In this document: one piece after another, positions 11,781-22,722 of the stretch
Layout of the letters: every line of letters starts with the position of its first letter
How positions within the stretch are numbered: the stretch's first letter is position 1
Origin: Telopea speciosissima
Lineage: Eukaryota; Streptophyta; Magnoliopsida; Proteales; Proteaceae
Length of the DNA stretch: 64,000 nt
Direction: 5' to 3'
Assembly: GCF_018873765.1 (NCBI RefSeq)
Contig: NC_057919.1
Coordinates: 68,070,984-68,134,983 of the forward strand
Notes under the pieces: model-generated
Told to the model about the DNA's origin: nothing
The model's database searches: none
Seen by the model: the letters and a program-made list of their open reading frames with translations, nothing else
Position numbers and translations under genes: made by a program

Positions 11781-11998
11781 TGTTACGGTTTAGGGTTTAA
11801 GCACAAGGTTGTTTAAAGCAATACACCCTGAGTATCTAGTTTGGAATACTCAAACTGCTGCCTCCAGCTAGTATATATAGGGAAACTAGGGTTTAGGTCA
11901 GATGGGCTAATTACTAGATTGCCCCTCATAGCCTGGGCATTAATACAAGTAGGATTATATTAGAACATATGAAGGGATATTACATAAATACCCTTATA
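11781..11998 (-). repeat. 5' LTR of copia A
   Basis: Partner of 6416-6633. Its outer end lies 13 bp from the right TIR of the Mutator-like element. Confidence 0.85.
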
Positions 11999-12011
11999 AT
12001 TTATAGTAGGG

Positions 12012-12260
12012 GAGGCGACTGTTATTACCCTTCTTCTACTCCAGCAAAGAGAGAGAGAGAGAGAGAGAAAGAGAGGAGAGAAGGGAGGAGAGGTTACCGC
12101 CAAAGAGGAGTGTGAGAGGAGAGAGGAGAGGGTTGGGTTTGAACCATGGTTAAGTTTAAAAATCAATTTTAATCGTAGGATTAAAACAAGACAGCTGTCG
12201 ACATTCTAAGGGAGACTTACAAGAACTTACAGATTGGGGAACCTGAGAAGAGAAAAATTC
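12012..12260 (-). repeat. Right terminal inverted repeat of the Mutator-like element
   Basis: Reverse complement of 5437-5681 with a GA microsatellite (about 12048-12068) in place of the CT run on the left. Followed by the 9-bp AACTTAATT duplication. Confidence 0.85.
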
Positions 12261-12345
12261 AACTTAATTTACTCTTCGTATGTTGCTTAGAAAACGTTAG
12301 CATTCTTGCCTTTGGTTTCTCCCACTCACCTTTCCTTTTAGTCAT
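12261..12345 (+). pseudogene. Di19 pseudogene, middle of intron 2
   Basis: Resumes the intact gene's intron 2 exactly after the Mutator-like element: TTCGTATGTTGCTTAGAAAA, ACGTTAGCATTCTTGCCTTT and TCCCACTCACCT match 31190-31262. It stops near 12345, where foreign sequence begins. About 290 bp of the intron (matching 31263-31555) are missing before the pseudogene resumes at 23840. Confidence 0.85.
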
Positions 12346-12437
12346 ATGGGAATTGAGAATCCCTCCATACGAAACAAAAAAAATTAGAGCTGTAATTTAA
12401 ATTGAAATGGCCATTTTGTGGCCCCTCATCTCTTCGA

Positions 12438-12652
12438 GCCATGAGCCAGCAAGCAGAAATAGAGAGAGACTCTCTCTTCTTTCAGTACTAAAGATCAGAT
12501 CACTCGATCCGGACATTGTAGACCTCCTTTCTCTCCTCTTTCATTTTGAGAATAATCATCCTGAGCACTCCATACTTCATCTCTACCTTGATTTGATCCA
12601 TCTTGTAGAGCTTGTAGCGCTTCTTATGAATAATGACCTTGCTGTTATACCT
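12438..12652 (-). pseudogene. Small heat-shock protein 3' fragment
   Basis: Minus strand matches the 3' part of the sHSP gene at 24870-25110: KMDQIKVEMKYGVLRMIILK then KEERKEVYNVRIE and a stop, which is the usual ending of this family. The upstream part reads LGIRYNSKVIIHKK. Only the last ~65 codons of the alpha-crystallin domain and the 3' flank are present, so it cannot make a chaperone. Its left side joins about 90 bp of unknown DNA; its right side abuts gypsy integrase at about 12650, where the two families share a short similar stretch (TATTCCCAATCTT). It preserves the C-terminal frame that the copy at 25 kb has lost. Confidence 0.85.
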
Positions 12653-13187
12653 TATTCCCAATCTTACACGGCGACCACCGTCGCCCAGGCATTCTTCGAC
12701 AATGTTTTCAAACTCCATGGGCTGCCTACCTCCATCGTTAGCGACCGCAATGTCATATTCACCAGCAAATTTTGGGAGGAGCTCTTCAAGTTACAAGGCA
12801 CTTCGCTTCACACAAGTTCTGCCTTTCACCCTCAATCTGATGGCCAAACGGAGATACTTAACAAATGTCTTGAGACCTATCTCCGTTGTATGACAAGTGA
12901 TCGACCCAACCGCTGGACTCATTGGTTACCTCTTGCTGAATGGTGGTATAATACCACATTCTACTTGGCCATTAAGATCCCCTTTTGAGGCCTTGTATTG
13001 CTACAAACCCCAGCCCTTGGCTATGGGCACAACTGCTCCTCCCTCGGTCACCGCGGTGGCTACTCTCCTACAAGACTGCATGATCATGTTACAGGTGCTC
13101 AAACACAATTTGGAACAGGCTCGTAGCTGGATGAAGCATTTCGCTGATCACCACCGAACTGAAAGGGTATTTCAAGTGGGTGATTGG
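12653..13187 (+). pseudogene. Gypsy integrase, first part
   Basis: Reads TATTVAQAFFDNVFKLHGLP, TSIVSDRNVIFTSKFWEELF and SSAFHPQSDGQTEILNKCLE, the core catalytic domain with its second Asp (SDR) and the Glu in the QTE box. After a stop near 12987 the frame shifts and continues (SPFEALYCYKP, WMKHFADHHRTERVFQVGDW) to the copia B insertion point within the VGDWV-YL motif. The two frames show at least one frameshift, so the product is dead. Confidence 0.85.
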
Positions 13188-13626
13188 TGTTGGAGAATAA
13201 GTAATATTATAATTCTCGATTAAATCTTTGCCCTATACAATGAATCACTACAATACTATTTAATACAATGACATACCGTTCACTGTCGAGTCATTAGTTA
13301 CGGCAGAACTTGATGAAGCCATTGCAGCATTTTGATTAGAAGAATATCAAAACAATAGAGAAGGACTTCTTCCCTCAATCTTTCTATATGCAATTCTTTC
13401 AATGGGTAAAGAGTTGTTTGTGCATAGATGAGGGGAGGGACCTTTTCCTCCTTAAATAGTCATAATTTGTCAATCTCCCATAAAGACTTGACAGTTAGAT
13501 TAGAGGATTAATATTCCCATAATGAAGCTTAGTAATGGAACATAAAGGACAAGTTTAATGGAACCCATAACGGGAACCATTGAATGGGGATGGAGTTGGT
13601 CAATTGGCCAATAAAAATTTCCTACA
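13188..13626 (-). repeat. 3' LTR of copia B
   Basis: Same length as its partner at 22723-23161 and about 97-98% identical by eye. A minus-strand purine run (AAGTGGGTGAT, 13627-13637) next to it is the likely polypurine tract. Confidence 0.9.
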
Positions 13627-13637
13627 ATCACCCACTT

Positions 13638-14008
13638 GGACCATATGATCAAACTTATAATCTTCCAATTCATAACAATAATACTTGGATCCCATCAAAA
13701 TATTCCATACAAAGCTTACACAACATAATACCTTGAATGAATAGTCTTATCAATACAAATCATGGCGGTTATATGTCATTTATACCGACATATTCCCTTC
13801 CATAATCACAACACCAATAAATCCATCCAAGCAGGTCCTTAAGTAGAGAAACAAATAATAAACGGTCCAAAAGAAAAAAACTATAATATTTCATTCATAT
13901 CGCAATAAATGTATACACAAAGATAGAGATGAGAAATGTTCAAGAAGATCCATAAATATGATCATATTAAATAATAGAAGGTATCTATAACAAAATGTGA
14001 CCAATACA
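13638..14008 (-). other. 3' non-coding part of copia B
   Basis: Between the RNase H end and the polypurine tract; AT-rich, no ORF of note. Normal for a copia element of this kind. Confidence 0.55.
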
Positions 14009-14646
14009 TCAAACTCTTGTAAGACCCATATCAGATACAAGATCTACAAAGAGCTTAGGTGCCAATGCCTTGGTCAACAGATCTGTAATCATCAGACTTG
14101 TTTTTATATGAGATACAAATACCTTCTGTTCCTGAACAGCTTCCTTCACAAAGTTGTACTTCACTCTAATATGCTTGGCTCTGCTAGAATGCTTGTCATT
14201 CTTGGAGTAGTACACAGCGGCGACATTATCACAGTAAAGTCTTAGCGGCTTCATGATGGAGTCGACAACCCAAAGCCCTGAGATATAATTCCGCAATCAA
14301 ATCGCCATTGATGTGGCCTCAAAGCATGCCACGAATTTCGCTTCCATGGTGGAAGTGGAGACACAAGTCTGTTTCTTGGACTTCCAAGAAATTGTCCCAC
14401 CAGCTAATAGGAAGACATAACCAAACGTAGACTTCCTACTGTCGAGGCAACCGGCAAAATCAGAGTCCGAATAACCAATCACTTCCAACTGATCAGTTGC
14501 TATGTAAGTAAGCATGTAATCTTTCGTTCTTTGTAAATAACGCATCACCTTCTTAGCAGCCACCCAGTGATCCATACTAGGATTACTGACGTATCTGCCT
14601 AACATCCCAATTGCATAGCTAATATCTGGACGAGTACAAGTCATGG
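14009..14646 (-). pseudogene. Copia B RNase H and end of reverse transcriptase
   Basis: Minus strand reads TCTRPDISYAIGMLGRYVSN, RTKDYMLTYIATDQLEVIGY and SDSDFAGCLDSRKSTFGYVF, then after an in-frame break near 14296 LYCDNVAAVYYSKN, HSSRAKHIRVKYNFVKEAV and LTKALAPKLF, the C-terminal RNase H region. It is cut off from the rest of reverse transcriptase by the solo LTR at the MYAM-CTRPD junction. Confidence 0.9.
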
Positions 14647-14780
14647 TGTAGACGCTGAATTTTGGCACCTTGGAAGTGTGACTTGGCGATGATGATTAAA
14701 GCTCGACTGGCTTGCGTGGTGATCAAATGGTAGAAAATTATCAATTTACCCTTACCCCACTTTTTGTAACCAAACTGTCC

Positions 14781-15150
14781 CAAGTAGAGCCCAAATCTCT
14801 AGGATAGCCTTGTTTAACCATTTTAAGCCCACATGTGAAATTTCACTCCAATCTGACTCCTTTTTATCAAAATGATTGTCTTACCCCTGGCCTGGTTCTC
14901 GGTATCTGGACTGCCCGATTTGGCCCAAAACACTTTGGATGACCTTATTTGATCATATTAAGCTTTCACGAAAAGTTTTGGCCAAATCGGATAACTTTTA
15001 TGAAAATGACCATTTTGCCCCTGGCATGGTGCTTGGTACCCAAGCCACCCGATGTGACCTGAAACCATTTGGATAACTTTATTTGGTCATATTGTGCTTA
15101 CACATAAAATTTCATGTAATTCCGGTATCATTTGGACCTTGATCAGTGTG
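14781..15150 (+). repeat. Three diverged ~134-bp tandem units in the solo LTR U3
   Basis: Units start near 14781, 14914 and 15048. Each has a 'CCCAAA...TGGATAACTT-ATTTGATCATATT' block, then AAATTTC/AAGTTTTGG, a GACCATTTTGCCCCTGGC-like block and a GGT-CT/CTTGGTA block. Copies are clearly diverged from each other. Confidence 0.65.
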
Positions 15151-15634
15151 AAACACCATTTACGTGCTTTCCTCTATATCCGTGTCATTTTTAGGCAAAA
15201 TCTGACCATATCTGCCACACGGATGGAAAGTACATGTTGAGACCTTCGCGGCGATATGTGGCGCATCAAAATCGGCCATTCGGATCAAAAGATATTGATG
15301 TTTGAATGTGGACCTTTAAAATAGAATCTCTAAAAGGGATATATAAAAAATAAATAAATAAATAAAAAATGGGACAAACTGAGTTGACCCAAACCGGGTC
15401 AACCCAGCCTGACCCGACCCAGCTAGGACTGTCGACAGGGGACAAAACCCCACCATTTAGGCTGAGCCACACAAGGCCCATCACCCATGCCCACCTACCT
15501 AGCAGGCCTAGGCACACCCATGCCCAGGCTGCACATCAAGCCTAGGCACACGCAAGCCCAGGCCATCACTCACCTTATCCCCAGCCTTTAAGGCCCCAAG
15601 GGTCTTTGAGACCTTTCCTCGAACAGATTTTCTC

Positions 15635-15645
15635 CTATAAATAGG
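15635..15645 (+). promoter_or_regulatory. TATA box of the solo LTR
   Basis: CTATAAATAGG, about 990 bp from the LTR's left end, where a U3/R boundary would be expected in a long gypsy LTR. Transcription would run rightward. Confidence 0.5.
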
Positions 15646-16584
15646 AGGTCATTTGGAGGGTTTAGGGACCGAGAAAATTCATGAAAAAATTATCATTGTG
15701 AAGTTCGTTCTCCCCTCTGTCCATCCATTTCAGAAACATCTCCATATCATGCTTCCATAGACATATAAAATTCCTCAAATACCCCTTGTTCACCACTCTT
15801 GCCATTTGGGGCAAACACACTTGGAGTGGCTTTCGGTGCCTTCCGGCGATAATTCCGGTCATCCAAGGATATGTAGACTGAGCCCAGACACTTCCACGCT
15901 TCAAGGGTAGGTTTTATATATCTTTATTTAGTTTTTATGTATTTCTTTTGATTTTCTTTAGTTAAAAGAGGCTGTTTTCAGTTAAAAAATCTTCAAAAAT
16001 AACACAAGAGTGGTAAATTTCTGAAAATTTTAGGAAAGATGTTCCCCACTGTGCTTGATGTCAATTAATTTTCTCAAGCTCCAAATCAAGGTTTTTGTGA
16101 TATTTTTGCCCCTGTGAATGATTTCGGATTATGTAAAATCTGAACCTATGGGTGGGGATTTGGACAAAATCATTATGACCATGTTAAATATCATGTTTTG
16201 ATTAGTGGGTGTGGTTTCCGGTTTGATCCAATTCAGATCTGTGATGGGGATTTTGTATTTTTCTTTGTTTTCCCTTCTTTTTAGCATTTCAGAAAATATT
16301 AAAAATAGTATAAATGCATAAAAATTCACAAAAAAATTATGGGATACATATTTCATCAGGATTGATTTTATGGGATCATTAATCACTGACATGAATGTTT
16401 GATCATTTTCATAGGTGTTCCTTACCATGTTAGGGATGTAGATGTCATTTTTGTATTTGTTGTGAAAATCCAAGAAAATCAGAAAAAAATACATTTCTAA
16501 GCATTAAATTTTGTTTTAAGTTGTTTTAGAATGATTTCATATGCATACATGCCCACCATGAATCATAATCATGCATAAAAAGTC

Positions 16585-16895
16585 ACTTCTGCCCTCGGGG
16601 GTATTTTGGTCATTTTACGACCAAATCATATTTAGGGCCCTGGAAAGGTTTCTATCACTTTATTTGCATGTTTTAACTTTCATAAGCATGTTTTAAGTAT
16701 AAGTTTGTATTTTCATGCATATTTGTATTTTTGCCTTAATAGGGGCATTTTGGTAATTTTATCACTTTGTAGTATTGTATATATTTTAATAATTCACATG
16801 CATGCCATTAATCATGTTTTAATCATTTCAGCATTTAAATGTGATTTCTTGCCTTTGTACATATTTTGGTCCTCTAGGGGTATTTTCATAATTTT
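16585..16895 (+). repeat. Second set of ~135-145-bp repeats in the solo LTR
   Basis: GGGGTATTTTGGTCATTTT near 16597, GGGGCATTTTGGTAATTTT near 16742 and GGGGTATTTTCATAATTTT near 16876 recur with similar flanks (CATGTTTTAA, GCATATTTGTATTT). Spacing is about 145 and 134 bp, close to the period of the first set. Confidence 0.55.
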
Positions 16896-17334
16896 GGCCA
16901 TTTTGGCTCTACATAATCACCTAACTTAGGGGTAGTAATTAGGATTAAAACATTAATTTTAATTAGCCTAATTAGGTCCATAAATTTCAACAAAGATAAT
17001 CAAAACACAAAAAATAAAATAGTTTAATTAGGTGCATAATACGCATAACACAACAGTATACAATAGAGTTTGGTCTAGGAAGACCGGCCGTCGACCGAGC
17101 GGTTGCTGGGTGCCTAACACCTTCCCAGCCCGTAACTTGACACCTACCTAGAGATCTGGAGCAGACCATCCATTGAGTCATTGGAGTTAATTAGCGCCCT
17201 TCTCTGAAGAACGGGCACCATTTGTGGGTCCTAGACCCTGATCTAGGTGGCGACTCCCTACACCATCAACAACAATCCCCGCACCGCTCCCACACTCGGG
17301 TGCACTACGCTAGAAAGAGGTCGCGGATCGATCT

Positions 17335-20300
17335 TCATCCGTTGCGCCTACACATAGCATACATAAGACTTCCCATAGCTAAAGAATAAGGAATGTCTTT
17401 CATCCGTTCTCGCTCCAGATCATTCTGCGGGCACTGGTTCAAACTAAACTTATCACCCTTAATCACGGGAGCAACACTGGGTCTGCAGGTTTTCATACCA
17501 TATCTCTCAAGAACTTTATCAATGTAAGTTCTTTGTGATAGCCCAAGTAGTCGGCGAGATCTATCTCGAAATATCTCTATGCCGATAACGTAAGATGCCA
17601 AACACATATCCTTCATTTCAAAATTCTTAAAGAGAAATGTTTTTGTATCCTTTAACAAACCAAGATCATTGCTGGCAAGCAAGATATCATCTACATACAG
17701 GACCAAAAATATAAATTTGCTCCCACTAACTTTCAGATATATACACTTGTCAAAAGTGTTTTCTACAAATCAGAAAGACACGATGATGTGGTTGAACTTT
17801 AAATATCACTGTCTAGAAGCTTGTTTAAGTCCATAGATTGATTTCTTTAATTTGCATACTAGACTTTCCTTTCCTTGAATCCTAAACCCTTCTGGTTGGT
17901 TCATGTAGACCTCTTCCTTTAAATCCCCATTCAAGAATGCCGTCTTCACATTCATCTGGTGAAGCTCTAGGTCATAATGAGCCACCAATGCTAAAATAAT
18001 TCTAAGTGAGTCCTTCTTAGAAACAGGAGAGAAGGTCTCATGGTAATCAATGCCTTCCTTTTGAGTAAAATCCTTCGCAACTAATCTGGCTTTAATTCGT
18101 TCAACTTTACCCTTTGAGTCACGCTTGGTTTTAAATACCCACTTACAACCAATCGCTTTAGACCCTGAAGGTAGTTCAACAAGCTCCCAGACATCATTGT
18201 CGCTCATTGACTTCATCTCATCTTTTATGGCATCTACCCATTTACTAAAATCATTGTCATTCATAGCCTGTGAAAAACTTAAAGGATCATCCTTGATTCT
18301 TATATCAAACTCAGATTCCTGGAGATATGCTATGTAGTCATCCGAAATGGCAGACCTCCTCACTCTCTGAGGTCTACCCTGTACTTCCGGCTGAGGTGGA
18401 GGTAAATCCACAGTGTTCTCAGTGACAACAACTTCATGGAGTGGTACATCCTCTGTAATTTGTTGTTCCATAGGATTATCATTAATGATGACTTGTGGAA
18501 GAACAACGCTATCATGATGTATAGGAGCTGGAAGTGTAACCCGAAGCATCTCAAATATCACATTACGTGGTTTATCACTCCCACTAATGTCGTCATCCTC
18601 TAAGAATCTAGCAGTTGAAGTTTCCACAATCCTGGTACTATGATTAGGTGCATAAAATCTAAATCCCTTCGACCATTGGCAGTAACCAATAAAGTAACAA
18701 CTAATGGTCCGAGGGTTGAGTTTTCTTTCATGTGGATTATACAATCTAGCTTCAGCTGGACAACCCCATACATGTAAGTGTCTCAAACTAGGCTTCTTTC
18801 CCGTTCATAACTCATAAGGAGTTTTAGGAACTGACTTACTGAGAACCCGATTAGAGATATACACAGTTGTTTTTAAAGCTTCGCCCCACATAAACTTAGA
18901 CAGCGATGAGTTGCTTATTATACTACGAATCATATCCTTAAGGGTACGATTACATCTTTCCACAACTCCATTTTGTTCAGGTGTACCAAGAAGTGTATAT
19001 TGGGGAGTGATCCACTTCGATTTGAGGAAGCGAACAAATGGTCCCTCAACTTGCCCTAGGTCTGTATGTCTACCGTAATACTCACCCCCTCTATCAGATC
19101 TCACGGTCTTGATCTTTCTGTCCAACTTATTTTTGACTTCAGCATAAAATGTCTCGAAGACATTTATGCTTTTAGACTTTTCCTTCAACAAGTAGACGTA
19201 ACAATACTGTGATTAATCATCAATAAAGGTGATGAAATACGTCTCACCAGTAATGCAGGGGCCAAATGGTCCACAAATATCTATGTGAATTAATTCTAAC
19301 AGTGCATCACTTCTAGTGGCAGCAACTTTATGTGTCCTAGATTGTTTACCTTTTATGCAATCTATACAAATTCCGACGTCAGAGAAGTCTAAATTAGGCA
19401 ATACACCTTCCTTCACTAATCTCTCCATCCTAGGTCTGGAGATATGGCCTAGACGTTTATGCCATAAAGTTGAGGAAATATTAATGTTGAATTTACGTTT
19501 AGTTCCAACATTCACATGCAGGGTAAGCAAAGAGCTTTCATAATCGGAGTCCAAATTAAATCTATAAAGACCATCGCATAAATATCCGGTAAATTCTAGA
19601 TTATTATCTTTATAAACTTTCAAAATATTGTTCCCAAACATAAAGTCAAAACCCTCAACATCAAGTTTAAACAAAGAAACAAGATTTCTGGAAATAGAGG
19701 GGACATAAAGGGTGTCCGATAAGTCGAGCTGGTATCCGGTATCCATAATGATTCTGTAAGTACCGATCGCTTGAACTTCAGACTCCATCCGATTTTCCAT
19801 GTAGACGACACTCTCACTGGGACTTGGGCTCCGGGTTGAAAGGAATCCCTGTACAGAATTCGTAATATGCACAGTTGCACCAGAATCAATCCACCATGTA
19901 TTACAAGAAACATCAACGAGATTGGTTTGAAAACAAACTAGGATAGAATCATTACCCTTCTTTTCAAACCATGCTCGACGCTTCTGACAATCCTTTCAAA
20001 GGTGTCCGGTCTTCTTGCAAAAGAAGCATTTCATCTTGTCAGACTTTTCCTTGTTCCGCTTCTGTGGATTGTCGGTCTTCTTCTTTGTTGCACTGTTGCT
20101 CTTCTTTCCTCTCTTACGCTTATACGACACCAAGTTCGCCACTTGCCCTCCTACTTCCTTCAGTCTTTGTTCCTCCTGCACACACTTGCTCTGAAGCTCA
20201 TTCAGATTTCACTCATCTTTGTTAGTGTTGTAATGGATCTTGAATGGTTTAAATTTAGAAGGAAGAGATTGAAGGATCAACCCAACAAGGAAAGGTTCAT

Positions 20301-20772
20301 TAAGTTTCTGGTCCAATTTGTCCAACTGTGCAGCTAAGTTTGCCATCTCACAGATGTGATCCCCTATGCCACTGCTGCCATTGTATTTCATGTTGATTAA
20401 TTTGGACATAAGAGTGCTTGCAAGAGATTTGTCTGCTAAAGAAAATCGTCTTTCAATAGGGGCCAAATAGGTCTTTGCATCATCAGAGGCAGGGATTGAA
20501 CCTTTGATAGTCTTGCCAATAGTCTTCTTAATGAACAAGAGGCACAACTGGTTTGATCGGGTCCACTTCTCATGAAGAGTTATCTCAGCTGGTGTACTCT
20601 TATCAGTAAGATCAGTTGGCTTCTCAGTATGGAAGCAATAATCATGATTAACGGCAGTCAGGTAGTATATCAACTCCTCATGCCAATCCGAATAGTTTGA
20701 GCCAGTGAGGATAGGGACAGAATTAGGTACAGCCATAGGGGATGGTCCTATTAAAAGAAAACAGAAATACAT
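17335..20772 (-). pseudogene. Copia B gag, protease, integrase and most of reverse transcriptase
   Basis: Reading right to left: gag from 20772 (ILTGSNYSDWHEELIYYLTA, MKYNGSSGIGDHICEMANLA), a CCHC knuckle CFFCKKTGHL near 20030 broken by a TGA before its last Cys, protease region with MDTGYQLDLSDTLYVP, integrase zinc domain (LWHKRLGHISRPRM, CIDCIKGKQ), catalytic core (LLELIHIDICGPF, FITFIDD) and, after a stop near 19212, [13 protein letters not shown] and [15 protein letters not shown]. After another break at 18804 come the integrase end and reverse transcriptase (GCKWVFKTKRD, HQMNVKTAFLNGDLKEEVYM) and, past 17806, YVDDILLASNDL. Several stops and frameshifts make it non-functional despite the young LTRs. 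Confidence 0.9.
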
Positions 20773-22708
20773 GCTTACTTATTTATAATGCTTTAAATTT
20801 CAATAATACTAGAACTATAATTCTAGAGGGAGCAACCTATTGCATCATTACAATCTATCCTTCGGGATTGAGAATGTAACAGGCTATTGGTTCACTCAAT
20901 GGGTGTTGGAAGTCACCTCTTAGGGCAAAAAAAATCTATCTACACAGTCAAGTAGAGATGTGTGCCTTTGGAGACTCCCATTCCAACCCAACTATGAGAC
21001 TAATAATTTATCATAATACCCTATTTTACCTTTAATTTGATGTTGTTACATTCATATCTAGGGTTAACAGTTAAGGTCATCACAACTATGATGAAACGTA
21101 TACCTTTAGATACTTCCGTTCAATCCAAATTGCATGACCTAATACCCTAAACTAGTTGCATTATATTTGAGATGATTTTTCATTTATATCTAGGGTGAAT
21201 CAAATTAGGCAAGTAAAGATGTGTGTTTGCAAAAAGTAGTGTAGGGAGCAGCCATCATACTACCCCATAGTGATTAGTATGATGCACCCGATGAGGTGCA
21301 ACAGAGATCACCCTCGCAGTATAATTACACTTTGCACAACATAATAACACTTTCATCCAACTCGACTATGTGATCAACACTTATATCCTAAATTGGCTTA
21401 TTATGATGTCTTTTCGTTAATGATAGTTGGTTTAGGTATTTCAAGTTCAATTACTTTGAATTTTCATGATCGATCCGCTTTTGTGGCAATCAAATCACTA
21501 TTTATTTATTTATTTATTTTTAAAACCTTGAAAATCCCAACATCTAGTCACATATGACATCAGTAATTTATTAATTTATTTTTCCAAAACTAATACAACT
21601 AAGTTCATCAATAATTTTTATCTTAAGGTTCTCTTAAAATAACAAACATAAGAGAAGACGAAATTATAATCAGGTTTAAAAGGAAGACAGAATGACAGCG
21701 GAAGCGGTTATGTAACAATTCTGTCATACATGAACTTTCGTCGCTTAAGGTTCTGTTTCTGTCGCTAATAACAGATTTCTATTGCTAATAATTTCTGTCA
21801 CTAATAATCAGAAATAAATAGAAACTAACATAATAGAACATGTTTGTTTTCAGAAACATAAATAAAAAAACATAAATAAACGGGAATAGAATTCATAATA
21901 AACAAAATTGAATTCATAAACAGAAACAAACCAACTTCTATTTATAATATAAATAGAAAAGAAATAGAAATGAATTTAAATAAAATAATTTCTATTTATA
22001 AACATAAACAAAAAATAGAAATAACTATACGTAGAAATTAATTTCAGTAACTTAAATAAATTAATTTCTGATTTCTGTTTTGTTTGTTGCTTTAATTATT
22101 GGGCCATATGGTCCAACCATGGGTCACTACACTATAAATTTGGATCCATTTCTTCAATTAAAACCATCACATGGGGCTTAAGCTCATTACTTGTTTTATT
22201 AAAGAAATGCCCAATAGAAACATTGTTCAAATAAAAAGGTAATAATAATAATAATAATAATTCTATAATACCCATTATGCCCCTAATAGCGGTCACAAGC
22301 CACGACAGTTAGACTCCAAATCTCTGACGAACATTCAAATTTGGTCCGACGAATATTATGCCGGCGACCATTGCCGATAGAATCGAGCCTAAATCCCATT
22401 TATAGAAGTTGATATAAAACCCAAAACCCCTCTTTAATGGTTGATTCCAATGTCCCAACCCCCTTTTATTTAATGAATCAAATAACATTCATCAAGCCAT
22501 CATTAATTAATCTGATGATTTATTCTGGAGTTTCCTTTTTCATTAATTGATTTCAAATCCAAAGAAACAAATTATAAAACCCTTTGGTATTTAAAAAATA
22601 ATTCGGCATCCTCTTTAATAATATATATTTTTAAAACAATTATTTGGCAAAAGGAGTTCCATAGAAAGGGAATCAATAATGTGATTTAAAGCATGAGGGC
22701 TAACCTTG
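20773..22708 (-). other. Long 5' leader of copia B
   Basis: 1.9 kb between primer site and gag, unusually long for a copia element. It is A/T-rich, with a reiterated AAATAGAAA-type tract (about 21780-22090) and an (AAT)n microsatellite (22241-22262). No TE boundary or ORF seen, so it may be native leader or hold an older unrecognised insertion. Confidence 0.5.
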
Positions 22709-22720
22709 GCTCTGATACAA
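22705..22720 (-). other. Primer binding site of copia B
   Basis: Minus strand reads TGTATCAGAGCCAAGG starting 2 nt after the 5' LTR; the usual plant copia site is TGGTATCAGAGC, complementary to initiator tRNA-Met. Confidence 0.75.
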
Positions 22721-22722
22721 CT

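Larger units (their letters stand above)
6416..11998 (-). mobile_element. Ty1-copia retrotransposon A, full length but degenerate
   Basis: Two 218-bp LTRs (6416-6633 and 11781-11998) bound a minus-strand interior with the copia order gag, protease, integrase, reverse transcriptase, RNase H. LTRs read TGTAAGGG...CTAACA on the minus strand. A polypurine tract AGGAGGAGAT (6634-6643) abuts the 3' LTR. I find no tRNA-Met primer site next to the 5' LTR and no matching target-site duplication (AGATT left, ATTTA right). The LTRs differ at about 15 of 218 sites by my count. The element lies inside the Mutator-like element, 13 bp from its right TIR. Confidence 0.85.
5437..12260. mobile_element. Mutator-like element with long TIRs, non-autonomous
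   Basis: Terminal inverted repeats of about 245 bp (5437-5681 and 12012-12260) begin GGATTTTTCTC / GAATTTTTCTC. Flanking 9-bp sequences GATTTAATT (5428-5436) and AACTTAATT (12261-12269) agree at 7 of 9 positions; the intact Di19 intron has GACTTAATT at the matching site, which supports a 9-bp target-site duplication as made by Mutator-like elements. Without the copia element nested in it, the unit is about 1.24 kb. I see no transposase, so it would need one supplied in trans. The TIRs hold a CT-rich, 5'-UTR-like tract. Confidence 0.8.
14647..17352 (+). mobile_element. 2.7-kb solo LTR, gypsy type
   Basis: Begins TGTAGACGCTG and ends GCGCCTACA, so the ends form a TGTAG/CTACA pair. Flanked by CATGG (14642-14646) and CATAG (17353-17357), a 5-bp duplication with one change; CATAG is the ancestral coding sequence. 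A TATA box CTATAAATAGG (15635-15645) gives a plus orientation. The right part has GGGTGCCTAACACCTTCCCA-like sequence (about 17108-17128), which I associate with Tat/Ogre-clade gypsy elements. No gag, pol, primer site or second LTR, hence a solo LTR left by LTR-LTR recombination. Clade assignment is tentative. Confidence 0.8.

Noticed and set aside
12407-12988. 193-codon plus-strand ORF
   Set aside because: It joins antisense sHSP sequence to gypsy integrase; it is a chance fusion across the element junction, not a gene.
14647-17352. A gene between the copia B halves
   Set aside because: ORFs in this segment are short and domain-free; the ends, duplication and TATA box show an LTR.
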